Shown here: positions 18,715 through 27,739 of the stretch, in pieces
How the letters are laid out: the number at the start of each line of letters is the position of its first letter
Position numbering within the stretch: position 1 is the stretch's first letter
From: an uncultured Acinetobacter sp.
GTDB lineage: Bacteria > Pseudomonadota > Gammaproteobacteria > Pseudomonadales > Moraxellaceae
Length of the DNA: 64,000 bases
Direction of reading: 5' to 3'
Assembly (NCBI GenBank): GCA_913777945.1
Contig: CAJYTY010000031.1
Location: 1 to 64,000 of the forward strand
The notes under the pieces: generated by a model
Seen by the model: only the letters and a program-made list of their open reading frames with translations
What the model was told of the DNA's origin: nothing
Databases searched by the model: none
Position numbers and translations under genes: made by a program

Positions 18715-19231
18715 ACAAACGTAATACTTTTAATGTTTCATTTAAAAATAATGGAAGTACATCAGGCGAGTGTGAACTGACGTATAGATTGTTGTCATTC
18801 ACCACATCTTGATCTAGATAGACTGCACCTGCCTCTACCAGTTGAGAGCTGACTTGATCAATTGCGGTGAGGCGCCGTCCGCGTACGATGTTCGCATGTA
18901 TCAGCAGTGAAGGGTCATCACAACTACTAAAAATTGGTTTTTGTGCATTGGCAAACTTTTGGACAAATTCAATAAATTGTGTGTCTAAACTAAGTTGAGT
19001 GGGTGATATACCGCCTGCAATAAACAAGGCATCAAAGTCGTGTACACAACTATGCTGAATACTACAATCGATCGTGACCGACGTTTTACGCTTTAAACCG
19101 TAGACGATATTTCCCTCACAATTTTCAATATTCAAAATACTGTGTCCGGCAGCGCGGTAAGCATGAATCGACTCAACGTATTCTGTATCTGAAAAGTCAT
19201 GCGTCAATAAAACAGCCACTTTTTTTGACAT
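18713..19231 (-). CDS. DJ-1/PfpI-like protein
   Basis: A 172-residue single-domain protein of the DJ-1/PfpI superfamily (glutamine amidotransferase-like fold): KVAVLLTHDFSDTEYVES, ALFIAGGISPTQL, and the nucleophile-elbow region PIFSSCDDPSLLIHA. The cysteine is kept, but the usual following H/G reads DD, so glyoxalase or chaperone activity is not assured. ATG 19231 is chosen because GGAG precedes it by a good distance; upstream in-frame ATGs at 19255, 19252 and 19243 lack that. Confidence 0.72.
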   Translation of the reverse strand: MSKKVAVLLTHDFSDTEYVESIHAYRAAGHSILNIENCEGNIVYGLKRKTSVTIDCSIQHSCVHDFDALFIAGGISPTQLSLDTQFIEFVQKFANAQKPIFSSCDDPSLLIHANIVRGRRLTAIDQVSSQLVEAGAVYLDQDVVNDNNLYVSSHSPDVLPLFLNETLKVLRL

Positions 19232-19342
19232 AAAATGCTCCATGTGACTCATCATTTAACCCGCTTTTTAGAGTAGTCATATCACATGAAGATTGAATGA
19301 CGTGTTTTGTTGATAAAACGTCAAATCGTGTAAAAAATAGTC

Positions 19343-19372
19343 AAAAAACTTGCTAAAAGTAAGTAAGTTTTT
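19343..19372 (-). terminator. Weak terminator after the esterase gene
   Basis: Stem AAAAACTT/AAGTTTTT, AT-rich, followed on the minus strand by TTTTTTG. It lies just past the esterase stop; its strength is doubtful. Confidence 0.5.
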
Positions 19373-19380
19373 GATGCAAA

Positions 19381-20352
19381 TTATTGCTCGTCAAAAAGTT
19401 TTTGGCAGTTATTTAAACTATTGCAACTGGCCAATAAAATCGCTTTTGGCAAACTGGCATACAAATTCCCAATATGCTGTTCGCTCGGATGGTAAAAGTG
19501 CCACGAATGCAACTTGTTGGTATTGACCCTGCTAAAACCTGAAAAGAAGTCGCGGGCTGCGTTTTTACTGATCGAGCGCTGCATATCGCTGCTACTTTCT
19601 GAGGTGCCGACCGTGGTCATCAGATAGATTGATTTTTTTATTTGATTGCTCTGTTTGCGCCACAGATCTTGCTCTTGTAGCAATACATGATTGTTGTACC
19701 AAAGTGATGGACTGGCAGCAAAGTAACGTTGAAAGGAATCAGAACGTTTAAAGAAGGTATTTAAAGTAAATAATCCACCAAATGAGTGACCAAATAAGGT
19801 TTGCTGATCGCGATTGATGCGAACACGATTAAAAATCTGTGGCTTGAGCTCATTGTCGATAAACTTTAAAAACTGAGTATCTCCACCATAACTGTATTGC
19901 TTATTGGGTTTATCATTTGTCGCAACCGTTGACGTGTAATCAAGTGCGCGATTTTGAGCGGAAAACAAAGCATCGCCTGCATATCCAATTGCAACAATGA
20001 CCAGTGGATCTGTTCCAAACTTGTTGCTGCCGCCTGCCATCGCTTGAGCAATTGCGCGAGCGCTTTCAAATGTAGCATTGCCATCAAGTAAGTACAGCAC
20101 CGGATAACCCGCTTTGGGGGCGGGTGCTTGAGGGATGTACACATTGATTAAATAGCGATGCGGCGTATATTGCGAGGTTAAAATAAACTGTTGTGATGTG
20201 CCTTTAAGCTGCTGCTCAGTGATGGTATCCATCGTGTTTTTGTTCTGATTATTTGTGGCTGACCATGTTACTGATGTTGCACCGAGCATAAGCCCCATAA
20301 GGAGCGTTAAATGTTGTGTTTTAAATAATTGAGGCAGCTTTAAAATGTTCAT
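19381..20352 (-). CDS. Exported alpha/beta hydrolase, IroE/Fes-type esterase
   Basis: A 323-residue secreted or periplasmic hydrolase with a signal region ending near SVTWSA (residue 32). It belongs to the esterase D/IroE group: VNVYIPQ-like INVYIPQA, YPVLYLLDG, the nucleophile elbow GHSFGGLF and a late His in PSEQHIGN. IroE-type enzymes cut catecholate siderophore esters, and others in the family are general esterases. No siderophore genes lie beside it, so the substrate is open. A weak terminator follows. Confidence 0.75.
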   Translation of the reverse strand: MNILKLPQLFKTQHLTLLMGLMLGATSVTWSATNNQNKNTMDTITEQQLKGTSQQFILTSQYTPHRYLINVYIPQAPAPKAGYPVLYLLDGNATFESARAIAQAMAGGSNKFGTDPLVIVAIGYAGDALFSAQNRALDYTSTVATNDKPNKQYSYGGDTQFLKFIDNELKPQIFNRVRINRDQQTLFGHSFGGLFTLNTFFKRSDSFQRYFAASPSLWYNNHVLLQEQDLWRKQSNQIKKSIYLMTTVGTSESSSDMQRSISKNAARDFFSGFSRVNTNKLHSWHFYHPSEQHIGNLYASLPKAILLASCNSLNNCQKLFDEQ

Positions 20353-20522
20353 GTTATAAATGAAATTGTTTGTAATTTATGCCGTTCTCATTAAATCATA
20401 AAAACACTGTAATTTGGCTCAAAAAACTAAACTTTTATTCATGCTCAAATGCTTAGAGATAGAACAATTCCAATCAACTCTTGCTATACTGTCGCAAAAC
20501 AATTTGCAGGAGCTGCATTGCA

Positions 20523-21632
20523 ATGGTCCATGATGATCAGAATCCTTCATCTTCTCTCGACTTACAAGAAATTCGCCAGCAGATCGACAGTGTCGATCAG
20601 CAGATTCAGTCGCTGATTAACCGTCGTGCCAAACTCGCTGAGGCGGTTGCCAAAGCCAAGTTTGCCTCTGAAGAAAATCCCTTGTTTTATCGACCAGAAC
20701 GAGAAGCACAGGTTTTGCGTAAAGTCATGGAGCGCAACGAAGGCCCACTTTCCGATGTCACGATGGCACGTCTATTTCGCGAAATCATGTCGGCGTGTTT
20801 GGCATTAGAAGCACCCCAAAGTATTGCGTTTTTAGGGCCAGAAGGTACCTTTACACAAGCGGCAGCCCTGAAGCATTTTGGTAACGATGCGGTAGTGCGT
20901 CCATTGCCTACCATTGATGAAGTGTTTCGTGAAGTTGAAGCAGGCAGTGCGCATTATGGTGTCGTCCCTGTTGAAAACTCCTCTGAAGGCGTGGTTAACC
21001 ATACTCTAGACTGCTTTAAAACGTCTCAACTCAATGTAATTGGTGAAGTGGAACTTCGAATCCATCATCAATTTCTAGTATCGAAAAACACCCGCAAAGA
21101 CAGCATTAAACAGATCTATGCACATCAACAAACCCTAGCGCAGTGCCGCCAATGGCTCGATGCGCATTATCCGGGTGTGGAGCGTGTGGCACTGAACTCT
21201 AATGCTGAAGCTGCGCGTCGTATTCGTAATGAATGGCATTCGGCTGCAATTGCATCGGATATTGCAGCGTCGATGTATGATCTTGAAATTTTTCATCGTA
21301 ACATTGAAGACAACCCAGAAAATACCACGCGCTTTTTGGTGATTGGTCGGGAAAAAATTCCACAAAGTGGAAACGATAAAACTTCATTACTTATTTCGGC
21401 ACATGACCGGGCAGGTGCCTTACTTGAAATCTTGGCACCGTTTGCAAAACATCAGATTAGCCTGACCAGTATTGAAACCCGACCGGCATTGCCTGAAAAG
21501 TGGGCGTATGTATTTTTTATCGATTTAGAAGGTCATATCGATCAAGAAAATGTCGCCAAAGCACTGGATGAAATTCGTCCCTTGGTAAAAGAGCTTCGTA
21601 TATTAGGTTCATATCCTGCGGCTGTGTTATAA
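20523..21632 (+). CDS. pheA: Bifunctional chorismate mutase/prephenate dehydratase (P-protein)
   Basis: A 369-residue enzyme of phenylalanine synthesis: chorismate to prephenate to phenylpyruvate. Residues 10-95 are an AroQ chorismate mutase (IRQQIDSVDQQIQSLINRRA). Residues about 100-275 are prephenate dehydratase (FLGPEGTFTQAAA, PVENSSEGVV, and NTTRFLVIG holding the catalytic Thr). An ACT domain for feedback inhibition follows, with IETRPA. ATG 20523 is used with an upstream AGGAG; the frame extends 42 bases further without support. It lies 96 bp ahead of tyrA-aroA. Confidence 0.95.
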   Translation: MVHDDQNPSSSLDLQEIRQQIDSVDQQIQSLINRRAKLAEAVAKAKFASEENPLFYRPEREAQVLRKVMERNEGPLSDVTMARLFREIMSACLALEAPQSIAFLGPEGTFTQAAALKHFGNDAVVRPLPTIDEVFREVEAGSAHYGVVPVENSSEGVVNHTLDCFKTSQLNVIGEVELRIHHQFLVSKNTRKDSIKQIYAHQQTLAQCRQWLDAHYPGVERVALNSNAEAARRIRNEWHSAAIASDIAASMYDLEIFHRNIEDNPENTTRFLVIGREKIPQSGNDKTSLLISAHDRAGALLEILAPFAKHQISLTSIETRPALPEKWAYVFFIDLEGHIDQENVAKALDEIRPLVKELRILGSYPAAVL

Positions 21633-21639
21633 ACGTAAG

Positions 21640-21670
21640 TGAAGCAGATAGATGAGGATGGTCTGCTTCA
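21640..21670 (+). other. Hairpin between pheA and tyrA-aroA
   Basis: TGAAGCAGA and TCTGCTTCA form a 9-bp stem with a 13-nt loop in the gap between pheA and the next gene. No T run follows, so it is not a standard terminator; it may affect mRNA processing or stability. Confidence 0.45.
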
Positions 21671-21728
21671 TATTGAACACTTTATAGATCAGTGTTGATC
21701 TGTTTTTACGAGATGAAAGTTAAGCGGT

Positions 21729-23975
21729 ATGGCCCAACCATTATTTAAAAAAGTCGCCTTTATTGGTCTTGGACTGATAGGGTCTAGTCTGGCACGTGTG
21801 ATTCAGTCAGAGCAACTTGCAACGTGTGTGGTTGCATCAACCCGTTCAGCAAAAACTTTGGCCGATGCTCAAGCCTTAGGTTTGATTCAGCAAGGGTATA
21901 GCAATCCAGTCGAAGCTGTCCAAAATGCCGATCTGGTTGTTTTAGCGCTTCCTGTGCGAGCAACACATGCCGTGCTGGCACAAATTCAGCCTTACTTGCA
22001 CCCCGATGCAATTTTAACCGATGTTGGCAGCACCAAAGGTAATGTCGTCGAGGCGGCCAAAGCGGTTTTTGGTGAGGCACTTCCTGCCGGATTTGTACCC
22101 GGCCATCCAATTGCTGGAAGCGAACATACCGGTGTGCATGCAGGCAAGGTGGATTTGTTTGCCAATCATAAAGTGATTTTAACCCCTGTAGAAACCAGTG
22201 CTGCTTGGGCAGTGGATAAACTGATTCAACTGTGGTCTGCTGCCAAAGCTGAAGTGATTTGCATGGATGTGCAAAAGCATGATGAAGTCTTGGCGCATAC
22301 CAGTCATTTGCCACATTTAATGGCATTTAATCTGGTTGAGCAACTGGCCAATCGTGAAGATAATCTTGATATTTTTCGTTATGCTGCCGGCGGGTTTCGT
22401 GATTTTTCCAGAATTGCGGCCAGCGATCCTCAAATGTGGCACGACATCTTCTTTGCCAATAAAACCGCAATTTTAAATGCTGTGGAAGGTTTTGAACAAC
22501 AGCTCAGTAAAATTAAAGTACTGATCGAAACTGAAGATTCACATGCACTAATGGGACTGCTTGGACATGCTCAAGCTGCCAGACAACACTTTAATCATAT
22601 GTTAGCAAAAAAACCGTTGATGGAGAAAAACAAGGTGACACAGCAATTTACCATTTCGCCAGGACCTAAATCATTTACGGGTACTTTTACCATTCCTGGT
22701 GACAAATCCGTGTCACATCGCTCCATTATGTTTGGTGCGATTGCAGAGGGCACAACCCATGTGACTGGCTTTTTAGAAGGTGAAGATGCCTTGGCTACGT
22801 TACAGGCCTTTCGTGATATGGGTGTAAGTATTGAAGGGCCAAAAAATGGTGAAGTGACCATTCATGGTGTGGGAATGCAGGGCCTTAAAGCACCTGCAGG
22901 TGCATTGTATATGGGCAATTCAGGCACCAGCATGCGTTTACTTTCTGGCATGCTTTCTGCACAAAAATTTGATTCGGTCATGACTGGAGATGCGTCGTTA
23001 TCGAAGCGTCCTATGGAACGTATTGCCAAGCCGTTACGTGCAATGGGGGCGCACATTCAGACTACTGGAGAAAAAGGCACACCACCTGTAAGCATTACAG
23101 GCAACCAAGCACTTCAAGGGATTGCCTATGATCTGCCAATGGCTTCTGCACAAGTGAAATCAGGTATTTTACTGGCGGGTCTTTGGGCACAAGGTGAAAC
23201 ATCTGTAACCGAGCCAGAACCAACACGCGACCACACCGAGCGTATGTTGCGTGCTTTTGGTTATGATGTAAAAACCGAAGGAAACAAAATCAGTCTGCAA
23301 GGCGGTGGTAAGCTGGTCGGTACCAACATTCAAGTGCCTTCTGATATTTCATCAGCCGCTTTCTTTATGGTGGGTGCTGCAATTTGTGAAAATTCCGACG
23401 TCGTGCTTGAAGCTGTAGGTATCAACCCAACGCGTACAGGCGTAATTGAAATTCTCAAACAAATGGGTGCCGATATTGCCGTTCTAAATGAACGCATTGC
23501 AGGTGGTGAGCCGATTGCCGATATTCATATTAAAGGCTCGCGTACTCTAAAAGGAATCCATATTCCAGAAGACCAAGTGCCACTGGCGATTGATGAGTTT
23601 CCAGCTTTGTTTATTGCTGCGGCCTGTGCTGAAGGTCAGACCGTATTGACTGGAGCGGCTGAATTACGTGTGAAAGAATCCGATCGTATTCAGGTCATGG
23701 CAGATGGTTTGAAAATTATGGGAATTGACTGCACACCAACAGCAGATGGCATCATTATTGAAGGTAAGGGCAAATCAGGCGATTGGTCAGCTATTTTTAA
23801 CGGTGGTCAAGTAGAATCACATCACGACCATCGTATTGCAATGAGTTTTAGTATTGCCGGTCTGCGAACTGGGGGTCCAATTGAAATTATTGGAACTGAA
23901 ACTGTAGCAACCAGCTTCCCGACATTTACAGAACTGGCCAATCGTGCTGGCTTGAGTATTACTGTCAGTCAATAA
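21729..23975 (+). CDS. tyrA-aroA: Fused prephenate dehydrogenase / EPSP synthase
   Basis: A 748-residue fusion. Residues 1-300 are prephenate dehydrogenase (NAD motif FIGLGLIGSSLA, then GHPIAGSE and SHLPHLM) for tyrosine synthesis. From about 310 on is 5-enolpyruvylshikimate-3-phosphate synthase: PGDKSVSHRS, GNSGTSMRL, SAQVKSG, RDHTERM, NPTRTG, DEFPALF, ESDR. The motif set GDKS, SAQxK, RDHTE, NxTR fits class II EPSP synthases. The fusion is known in Acinetobacter and Pseudomonas and joins the step before chorismate to a branch after it. Start ATG 21729. A terminator follows at 24017. Confidence 0.93.
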   Translation: MAQPLFKKVAFIGLGLIGSSLARVIQSEQLATCVVASTRSAKTLADAQALGLIQQGYSNPVEAVQNADLVVLALPVRATHAVLAQIQPYLHPDAILTDVGSTKGNVVEAAKAVFGEALPAGFVPGHPIAGSEHTGVHAGKVDLFANHKVILTPVETSAAWAVDKLIQLWSAAKAEVICMDVQKHDEVLAHTSHLPHLMAFNLVEQLANREDNLDIFRYAAGGFRDFSRIAASDPQMWHDIFFANKTAILNAVEGFEQQLSKIKVLIETEDSHALMGLLGHAQAARQHFNHMLAKKPLMEKNKVTQQFTISPGPKSFTGTFTIPGDKSVSHRSIMFGAIAEGTTHVTGFLEGEDALATLQAFRDMGVSIEGPKNGEVTIHGVGMQGLKAPAGALYMGNSGTSMRLLSGMLSAQKFDSVMTGDASLSKRPMERIAKPLRAMGAHIQTTGEKGTPPVSITGNQALQGIAYDLPMASAQVKSGILLAGLWAQGETSVTEPEPTRDHTERMLRAFGYDVKTEGNKISLQGGGKLVGTNIQVPSDISSAAFFMVGAAICENSDVVLEAVGINPTRTGVIEILKQMGADIAVLNERIAGGEPIADIHIKGSRTLKGIHIPEDQVPLAIDEFPALFIAAACAEGQTVLTGAAELRVKESDRIQVMADGLKIMGIDCTPTADGIIIEGKGKSGDWSAIFNGGQVESHHDHRIAMSFSIAGLRTGGPIEIIGTETVATSFPTFTELANRAGLSITVSQ

Positions 23976-24016
23976 AATTAGCTAAGTAATCCGATATAAT
24001 CGGTAATATAAAATGA

Positions 24017-24056
24017 AAACAGCAGTCAGGCGATACTTGGCTGCTGTTTATTTTTT
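24017..24056 (+). terminator. Terminator after tyrA-aroA
   Basis: Stem AAACAGCAG with CTGCTGTTT around a 15-nt loop and a following TATTTTTT tract. Confidence 0.8.
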
Positions 24057-24114
24057 GGCTATTCTAAAGCAGGACACAAGATATTTCGCCTTAAAATAAC
24101 GCATAGGATATGTG

Positions 24115-24492
24115 ATGAAAAAACTACAATTTATGTCTCATCATCCCCATAACCAATCGATGGCAGATCGAGAGGCATTGATGACGCAAGAGTATGTGGC
24201 AGCCTTGTTATTTAAACAGTTGGGTGACTATGGATTTGATGCTCAGCAAATCGATCATGCAGATCATAATGTTGCTGTGCGAATTATCAATCAGCGTCTA
24301 CCATTGTCGGTCATTTGCCAATCCAGCGATGCCACAGGACAAATGATGTGTGAAATCTCGGCTGATCGAAATGAACAGCAGGACTGGTTTGAAAAAATTG
24401 AAATGCAAAGTGTAATGCGCCAGTTGGCACATGCGATTGAAAACAGCCTTAAAAGTGACCACTATTTTAGCTGTTTTGAGTGGAAAAACTAA
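24115..24492 (+). CDS. Hypothetical protein, 125 aa
   Basis: I do not recognise this protein. It is soluble, has no signal peptide or membrane segment, and contains MADREALMTQEYVAALLF and VAVRIINQRLPLSVICQ. The ATG at 24115 with AGGATA ahead is preferred to the GTG at 24112. It stands between the tyrA-aroA terminator and pepD on the same strand and probably has its own promoter. Codon style is like its neighbours, so there is no sign of recent transfer. Confidence 0.65.
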   Translation: MKKLQFMSHHPHNQSMADREALMTQEYVAALLFKQLGDYGFDAQQIDHADHNVAVRIINQRLPLSVICQSSDATGQMMCEISADRNEQQDWFEKIEMQSVMRQLAHAIENSLKSDHYFSCFEWKN

Positions 24493-24571
24493 ACTACAAA
24501 AAAGCCAGTTTATTTTGCTAAGGTTGTGTATAGTCTAGGAATGTTCTTGCAATTTTTTCGAGTACACACCC

Positions 24572-26047
24572 ATGCAGCACGTCGACCTTTCACAGCTTTC
24601 ACCTCAAATTGTCTGGAAGCATTTTCAGACGTTATGCCAAATTCCCCGACCATCAAAACAAGAACATGTATTACGTGAGCACCTTGCAAATTGGGCCAAG
24701 CAGCAGGGTTTGACGGTTTATATTGACCGTATCGGGAATTTAATTATTCGAAAACCTGCCGCACATGGCAATGAAGATAACGTTGGCGTTATTTTGCAGG
24801 GCCATCTGGATATGGTGACGCAAGCCAACCGAGGCAGTAATCATAACTTTATGCGCGATCCGCTTCGTCCGGTACTTGAGCAGGACTGGCTTGTGACACC
24901 CGAGACCACACTTGGCGCAGACAACGGTATTGGTGTTGCACTGGCATTGGCAGTTTTAGAGTCTACCGATATTTCACACGGCCCCATAGAAGTGCTGTTG
25001 ACGGTGGATGAAGAAGCTGGCATGAGTGGTGCACGGTTATTAGAAGAAGGTGTCCTGACAGGTCAATGGCTATTTAATATCGATACCGAAGAGTGGGGAG
25101 AGTTGTATTTGGGCTGTGCAGGTAGTCAGGATGTTGAGGTATCACAAGCACTTGAATACGTCGCGGCACCTCAGATGGATTTGGAATCGGTAGAGATCTG
25201 TGTGACTGGTTTGAGAGGAGGCCACTCAGGCATTGACATTCACTTAGGCCGTGGCAACGCGAACGTGATTTTATCGCGGTTTTTGCACCAGCATTTGGCT
25301 GAACTTGAAGGTTATTTAATTGAGTTTCATGGAGGTACTGCTCGAAATGCCTTACCGCGTGAGGCCAGTACCAAAATCATTCTACCTAAAAAAAATATTG
25401 ATTTGCTTGAGCAACGGCTAGATGAATACGAGGCACAGTGGTTGCAAGCACTCAAGGGGATAGACGATCAATTCAATATAGATTTACGTTTAATTCAAGA
25501 TACACATCATGATGTACTGGAGACTCAGCAACAAAATCACGTGCTGGCCGCATTGTCGGGTTGTCCTTATGGCGTGGTCACTTGGAGCGAAGTGCTCAGT
25601 GATGTGGTTGAAACATCAAATAATATCGGTGTGGTGCATATCGACCAAGCACAGGGTTTTCAAGCGGTGATAATGGTTCGATCCATGCGAAATGAATCGG
25701 CAGAGCATTTTTCTCAGCAGATCGTAGAGCACTTTGCAAAGTATGATTTAGCAGCCACACGCGCTGAATTGGTGTCTGGTTGGACGCCTAATCCGGATTC
25801 GGCAGCTTTGAAATGTTTACAAGATGCTTATCTAACTGCCTTTAATATCGAGCCTGAACTAAAGGTGATTCATGCTGGACTTGAGTGCGGCATTATTGCT
25901 CAGCATTATCCGCACTTGCAAATGGTGTCATTTGGTCCAGATATTAAAGGGGCGCATGCACCCGGCGAGCGAGTGAAAGTAGATACTGTAGAAAAATGCT
26001 GGAAATTATTGGTCACCGCGTTAGAGCAGGTTCCAAAAGCACATTAA
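24572..26047 (+). CDS. pepD: Aminoacyl-histidine dipeptidase (M20C)
   Basis: A 491-residue cytosolic metallopeptidase that cuts Xaa-His dipeptides such as carnosine and a broad set of dipeptides. The two-metal site of the M20 family is visible: LQGHLDMV (His, Asp), GADNGIGVA (bridging Asp), DEEAGMSGA (catalytic Glu pair), NIDTEEW (Asp) and a late AGLECGII segment with its preceding His. A lid/dimer domain covers about 195-370 (GLRGGHSGIDI). Length matches PepD. It is convergent with an alpha/beta hydrolase gene. Confidence 0.93.
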   Translation: MQHVDLSQLSPQIVWKHFQTLCQIPRPSKQEHVLREHLANWAKQQGLTVYIDRIGNLIIRKPAAHGNEDNVGVILQGHLDMVTQANRGSNHNFMRDPLRPVLEQDWLVTPETTLGADNGIGVALALAVLESTDISHGPIEVLLTVDEEAGMSGARLLEEGVLTGQWLFNIDTEEWGELYLGCAGSQDVEVSQALEYVAAPQMDLESVEICVTGLRGGHSGIDIHLGRGNANVILSRFLHQHLAELEGYLIEFHGGTARNALPREASTKIILPKKNIDLLEQRLDEYEAQWLQALKGIDDQFNIDLRLIQDTHHDVLETQQQNHVLAALSGCPYGVVTWSEVLSDVVETSNNIGVVHIDQAQGFQAVIMVRSMRNESAEHFSQQIVEHFAKYDLAATRAELVSGWTPNPDSAALKCLQDAYLTAFNIEPELKVIHAGLECGIIAQHYPHLQMVSFGPDIKGAHAPGERVKVDTVEKCWKLLVTALEQVPKAH

Positions 26048-26054
26048 AATAAAA

Positions 26055-26084
26055 AAAGATGCTCATTACAAAATGAGCATCTTT
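26055..26084 (-). terminator. Terminator between pepD and the alpha/beta hydrolase
   Basis: Stem AAAGATGCTCATT with AATGAGCATCTTT and a 4-nt loop. The long T tract is on the minus strand side, so it best ends the hydrolase transcript, but it also sits right after pepD. Confidence 0.82.
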
Positions 26085-26121
26085 AGATACTTACAATTTA
26101 GATCAAACTGTAAAATAATTT

Positions 26122-26754
26122 TTATTGAACAAATAAGAAGCGCGAAATAGCGATTCGTAATTGTTTTAGATAACCCGTAAAGAAGTGGTTGGCGCCTGGT
26201 AACACTGTGATTAAGTGGCGCTGCGGTTTGGCCCATTCAATCATATCAGAAAGCAAAGTGACTTCATCTTGCTCGCCATGAATAAAGAGAATGTCACCTT
26301 TGAGAGGTGGAGTCACATAATGACGTACGCCTGCCACGGTTGCAGTTGGCAATCCACATAAGATGGTTTGTTTTGGTTTTAACTCATCCGGTAGGGCGGC
26401 ATAACTTTTGGCCATTACATGTGCGCCAAAGCTAAACCCACCTGCATAAAACGGAAGTGTGATATGGGCTTTTCGTGCATGATCAATGACAGTCAGAATA
26501 TCATCTGTTTCGCCATGACCTTCATCATGCTCACCATGACTTTCACCTGAACCACGAAAACTTGGTCGGTAAACAATACAACCTTGCTCGACAAGAAGTT
26601 GAGCCAAGAGTGCTGGAACTTTGTGTTGAGGGGTTCCGCCTTGCAACGGATGGGGGTGACAAACGACAGCAAATCCTTTCGCTTCACCCTGTGGACGGTC
26701 TACAAAAACTTCAATTTGACCCACAGGACCCTGAATGAACATCTGTTCGGACAT
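26122..26754 (-). CDS. Alpha/beta hydrolase (dienelactone hydrolase-like)
   Basis: A 210-residue soluble hydrolase. Seen are the strand-loop VVCHPHPLQGGTPQHK (oxyanion region), YRPSFRGSGESHG, the nucleophile elbow GGFSFGAHV (Ser), IHGEQDEVT (acid) and PGANHFF (His), a complete catalytic triad. Proteins with CHPHP and GGT at the start form a well-spread family of unknown substrate in proteobacteria. It is divergent from yaaA across a 130-bp gap holding a 10-bp dyad. Confidence 0.8.
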   Translation of the reverse strand: MSEQMFIQGPVGQIEVFVDRPQGEAKGFAVVCHPHPLQGGTPQHKVPALLAQLLVEQGCIVYRPSFRGSGESHGEHDEGHGETDDILTVIDHARKAHITLPFYAGGFSFGAHVMAKSYAALPDELKPKQTILCGLPTATVAGVRHYVTPPLKGDILFIHGEQDEVTLLSDMIEWAKPQRHLITVLPGANHFFTGYLKQLRIAISRFLFVQ

Positions 26755-26796
26755 AGGACGATCGATTAGTAGCAGGAGAATGCGGTATTTTACCGA

Positions 26797-26828
26797 TTAA
26801 CGCCAACAAAAACACAGATTGGCGTTAA
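26797..26828. promoter_or_regulatory. Inverted repeat in the hydrolase-yaaA divergent region
   Basis: TTAACGCCAA and TTGGCGTTAA are perfect 10-bp arms separated by 12 bases, placed between two divergent genes. No T run follows, so it could be a regulator site or a leader hairpin. Confidence 0.45.
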
Positions 26829-26888
26829 AATTTATCTACTGATATAGTCTGATTAACTATTATTTAACCAATTTACCTAAGGATGTAT

Positions 26889-27668
26889 ATGCTCGCACTC
26901 ATTTCTCCTGCTAAGACTTTAGATTACGAATCTACACTTCCTACCGATGAACATACATTACCAAGACTATTAGACCATTCACAAGAGCTTATCGACTTTT
27001 GTCGTAGTTTATCTGCGACTGAAATCGCCAGTTTGATGAGTGTGAGTGAAAAAATAGCCAATTTGAATGTAGAACGCTTTCGTGATTGGTCTCCTGAGTT
27101 TAATTTAGCCAATGCCAGACAGGCGATTTTTGCTTTCAAAGGTGATGTTTATACAGGGCTCGATGCGTATCATCTTAAAGAAAAAGATATTGCATTTGCC
27201 CAAACGCACTTACGTATGCTTTCAGGTTTATACGGACTACTTCGACCGCTTGACTTGATGATGCCGTATCGCCTTGAAATGGGAACCAAACTGCACAATT
27301 CGCGCGGACACAATCTTTACGAATTCTGGGGAAGTCAAATTACTGATCTCATTAATACAGATTTAAAAGATGCAGGGAGTGAAATTTTGCTGAATCTGGC
27401 CTCAGATGAATATTATAAATCGATAAAAGAATCTAAGATTCAGGCCAAAATCATTAAGCCAGTGTTTTTGGATGAAAAGAATGGCAAATTTAAAGTCATC
27501 AGTTTTTATGCAAAAAAAGCCAGAGGCTTAATGGCACGATTTATGATTGAACATCAAATCAATGAGTTGAAAGCGCTTCAAGAATTTAATTCGGAAGGCT
27601 ATTTCTTCGATAAAGAAAACTCTACAGCGCAAGAGTTGGTGTTTAAGCGCCATGAGCAAACTACTTAA
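26889..27668 (+). CDS. yaaA: Peroxide stress protein YaaA
   Basis: A 259-residue member of the YaaA/DUF328 family, which lowers free iron and DNA damage during peroxide stress. The N terminus [15 protein letters not shown] is nearly family consensus; [23 protein letters not shown] and [11 protein letters not shown] are also conserved. The ATG at 26889 has AAGG at proper spacing, while the in-frame ATG at 26883 abuts it. A strong terminator follows. Confidence 0.92.
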   Translation: MLALISPAKTLDYESTLPTDEHTLPRLLDHSQELIDFCRSLSATEIASLMSVSEKIANLNVERFRDWSPEFNLANARQAIFAFKGDVYTGLDAYHLKEKDIAFAQTHLRMLSGLYGLLRPLDLMMPYRLEMGTKLHNSRGHNLYEFWGSQITDLINTDLKDAGSEILLNLASDEYYKSIKESKIQAKIIKPVFLDEKNGKFKVISFYAKKARGLMARFMIEHQINELKALQEFNSEGYFFDKENSTAQELVFKRHEQTT

Positions 27669-27688
27669 TTGAATGATGCCTCAACCAT

Positions 27689-27721
27689 AAAAAAGGCGGA
27701 TCATATGATCCGCCTTTTTTA
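27689..27721. terminator. Bidirectional terminator after yaaA
   Basis: A 32-bp perfect palindrome with a GGCGGATC stem and A6/T6 ends, between the convergent yaaA and Lon-like genes. Confidence 0.92.
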
Positions 27722-27739
27722 TTTGATCTAAAGTCTTAC

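Noticed and set aside
21784..22326. 180-codon open frame on the minus strand inside tyrA-aroA
   Set aside because: It lies wholly opposite a certain gene, and its product looks like random composition (His, Trp and Cys rich) with no family resemblance.
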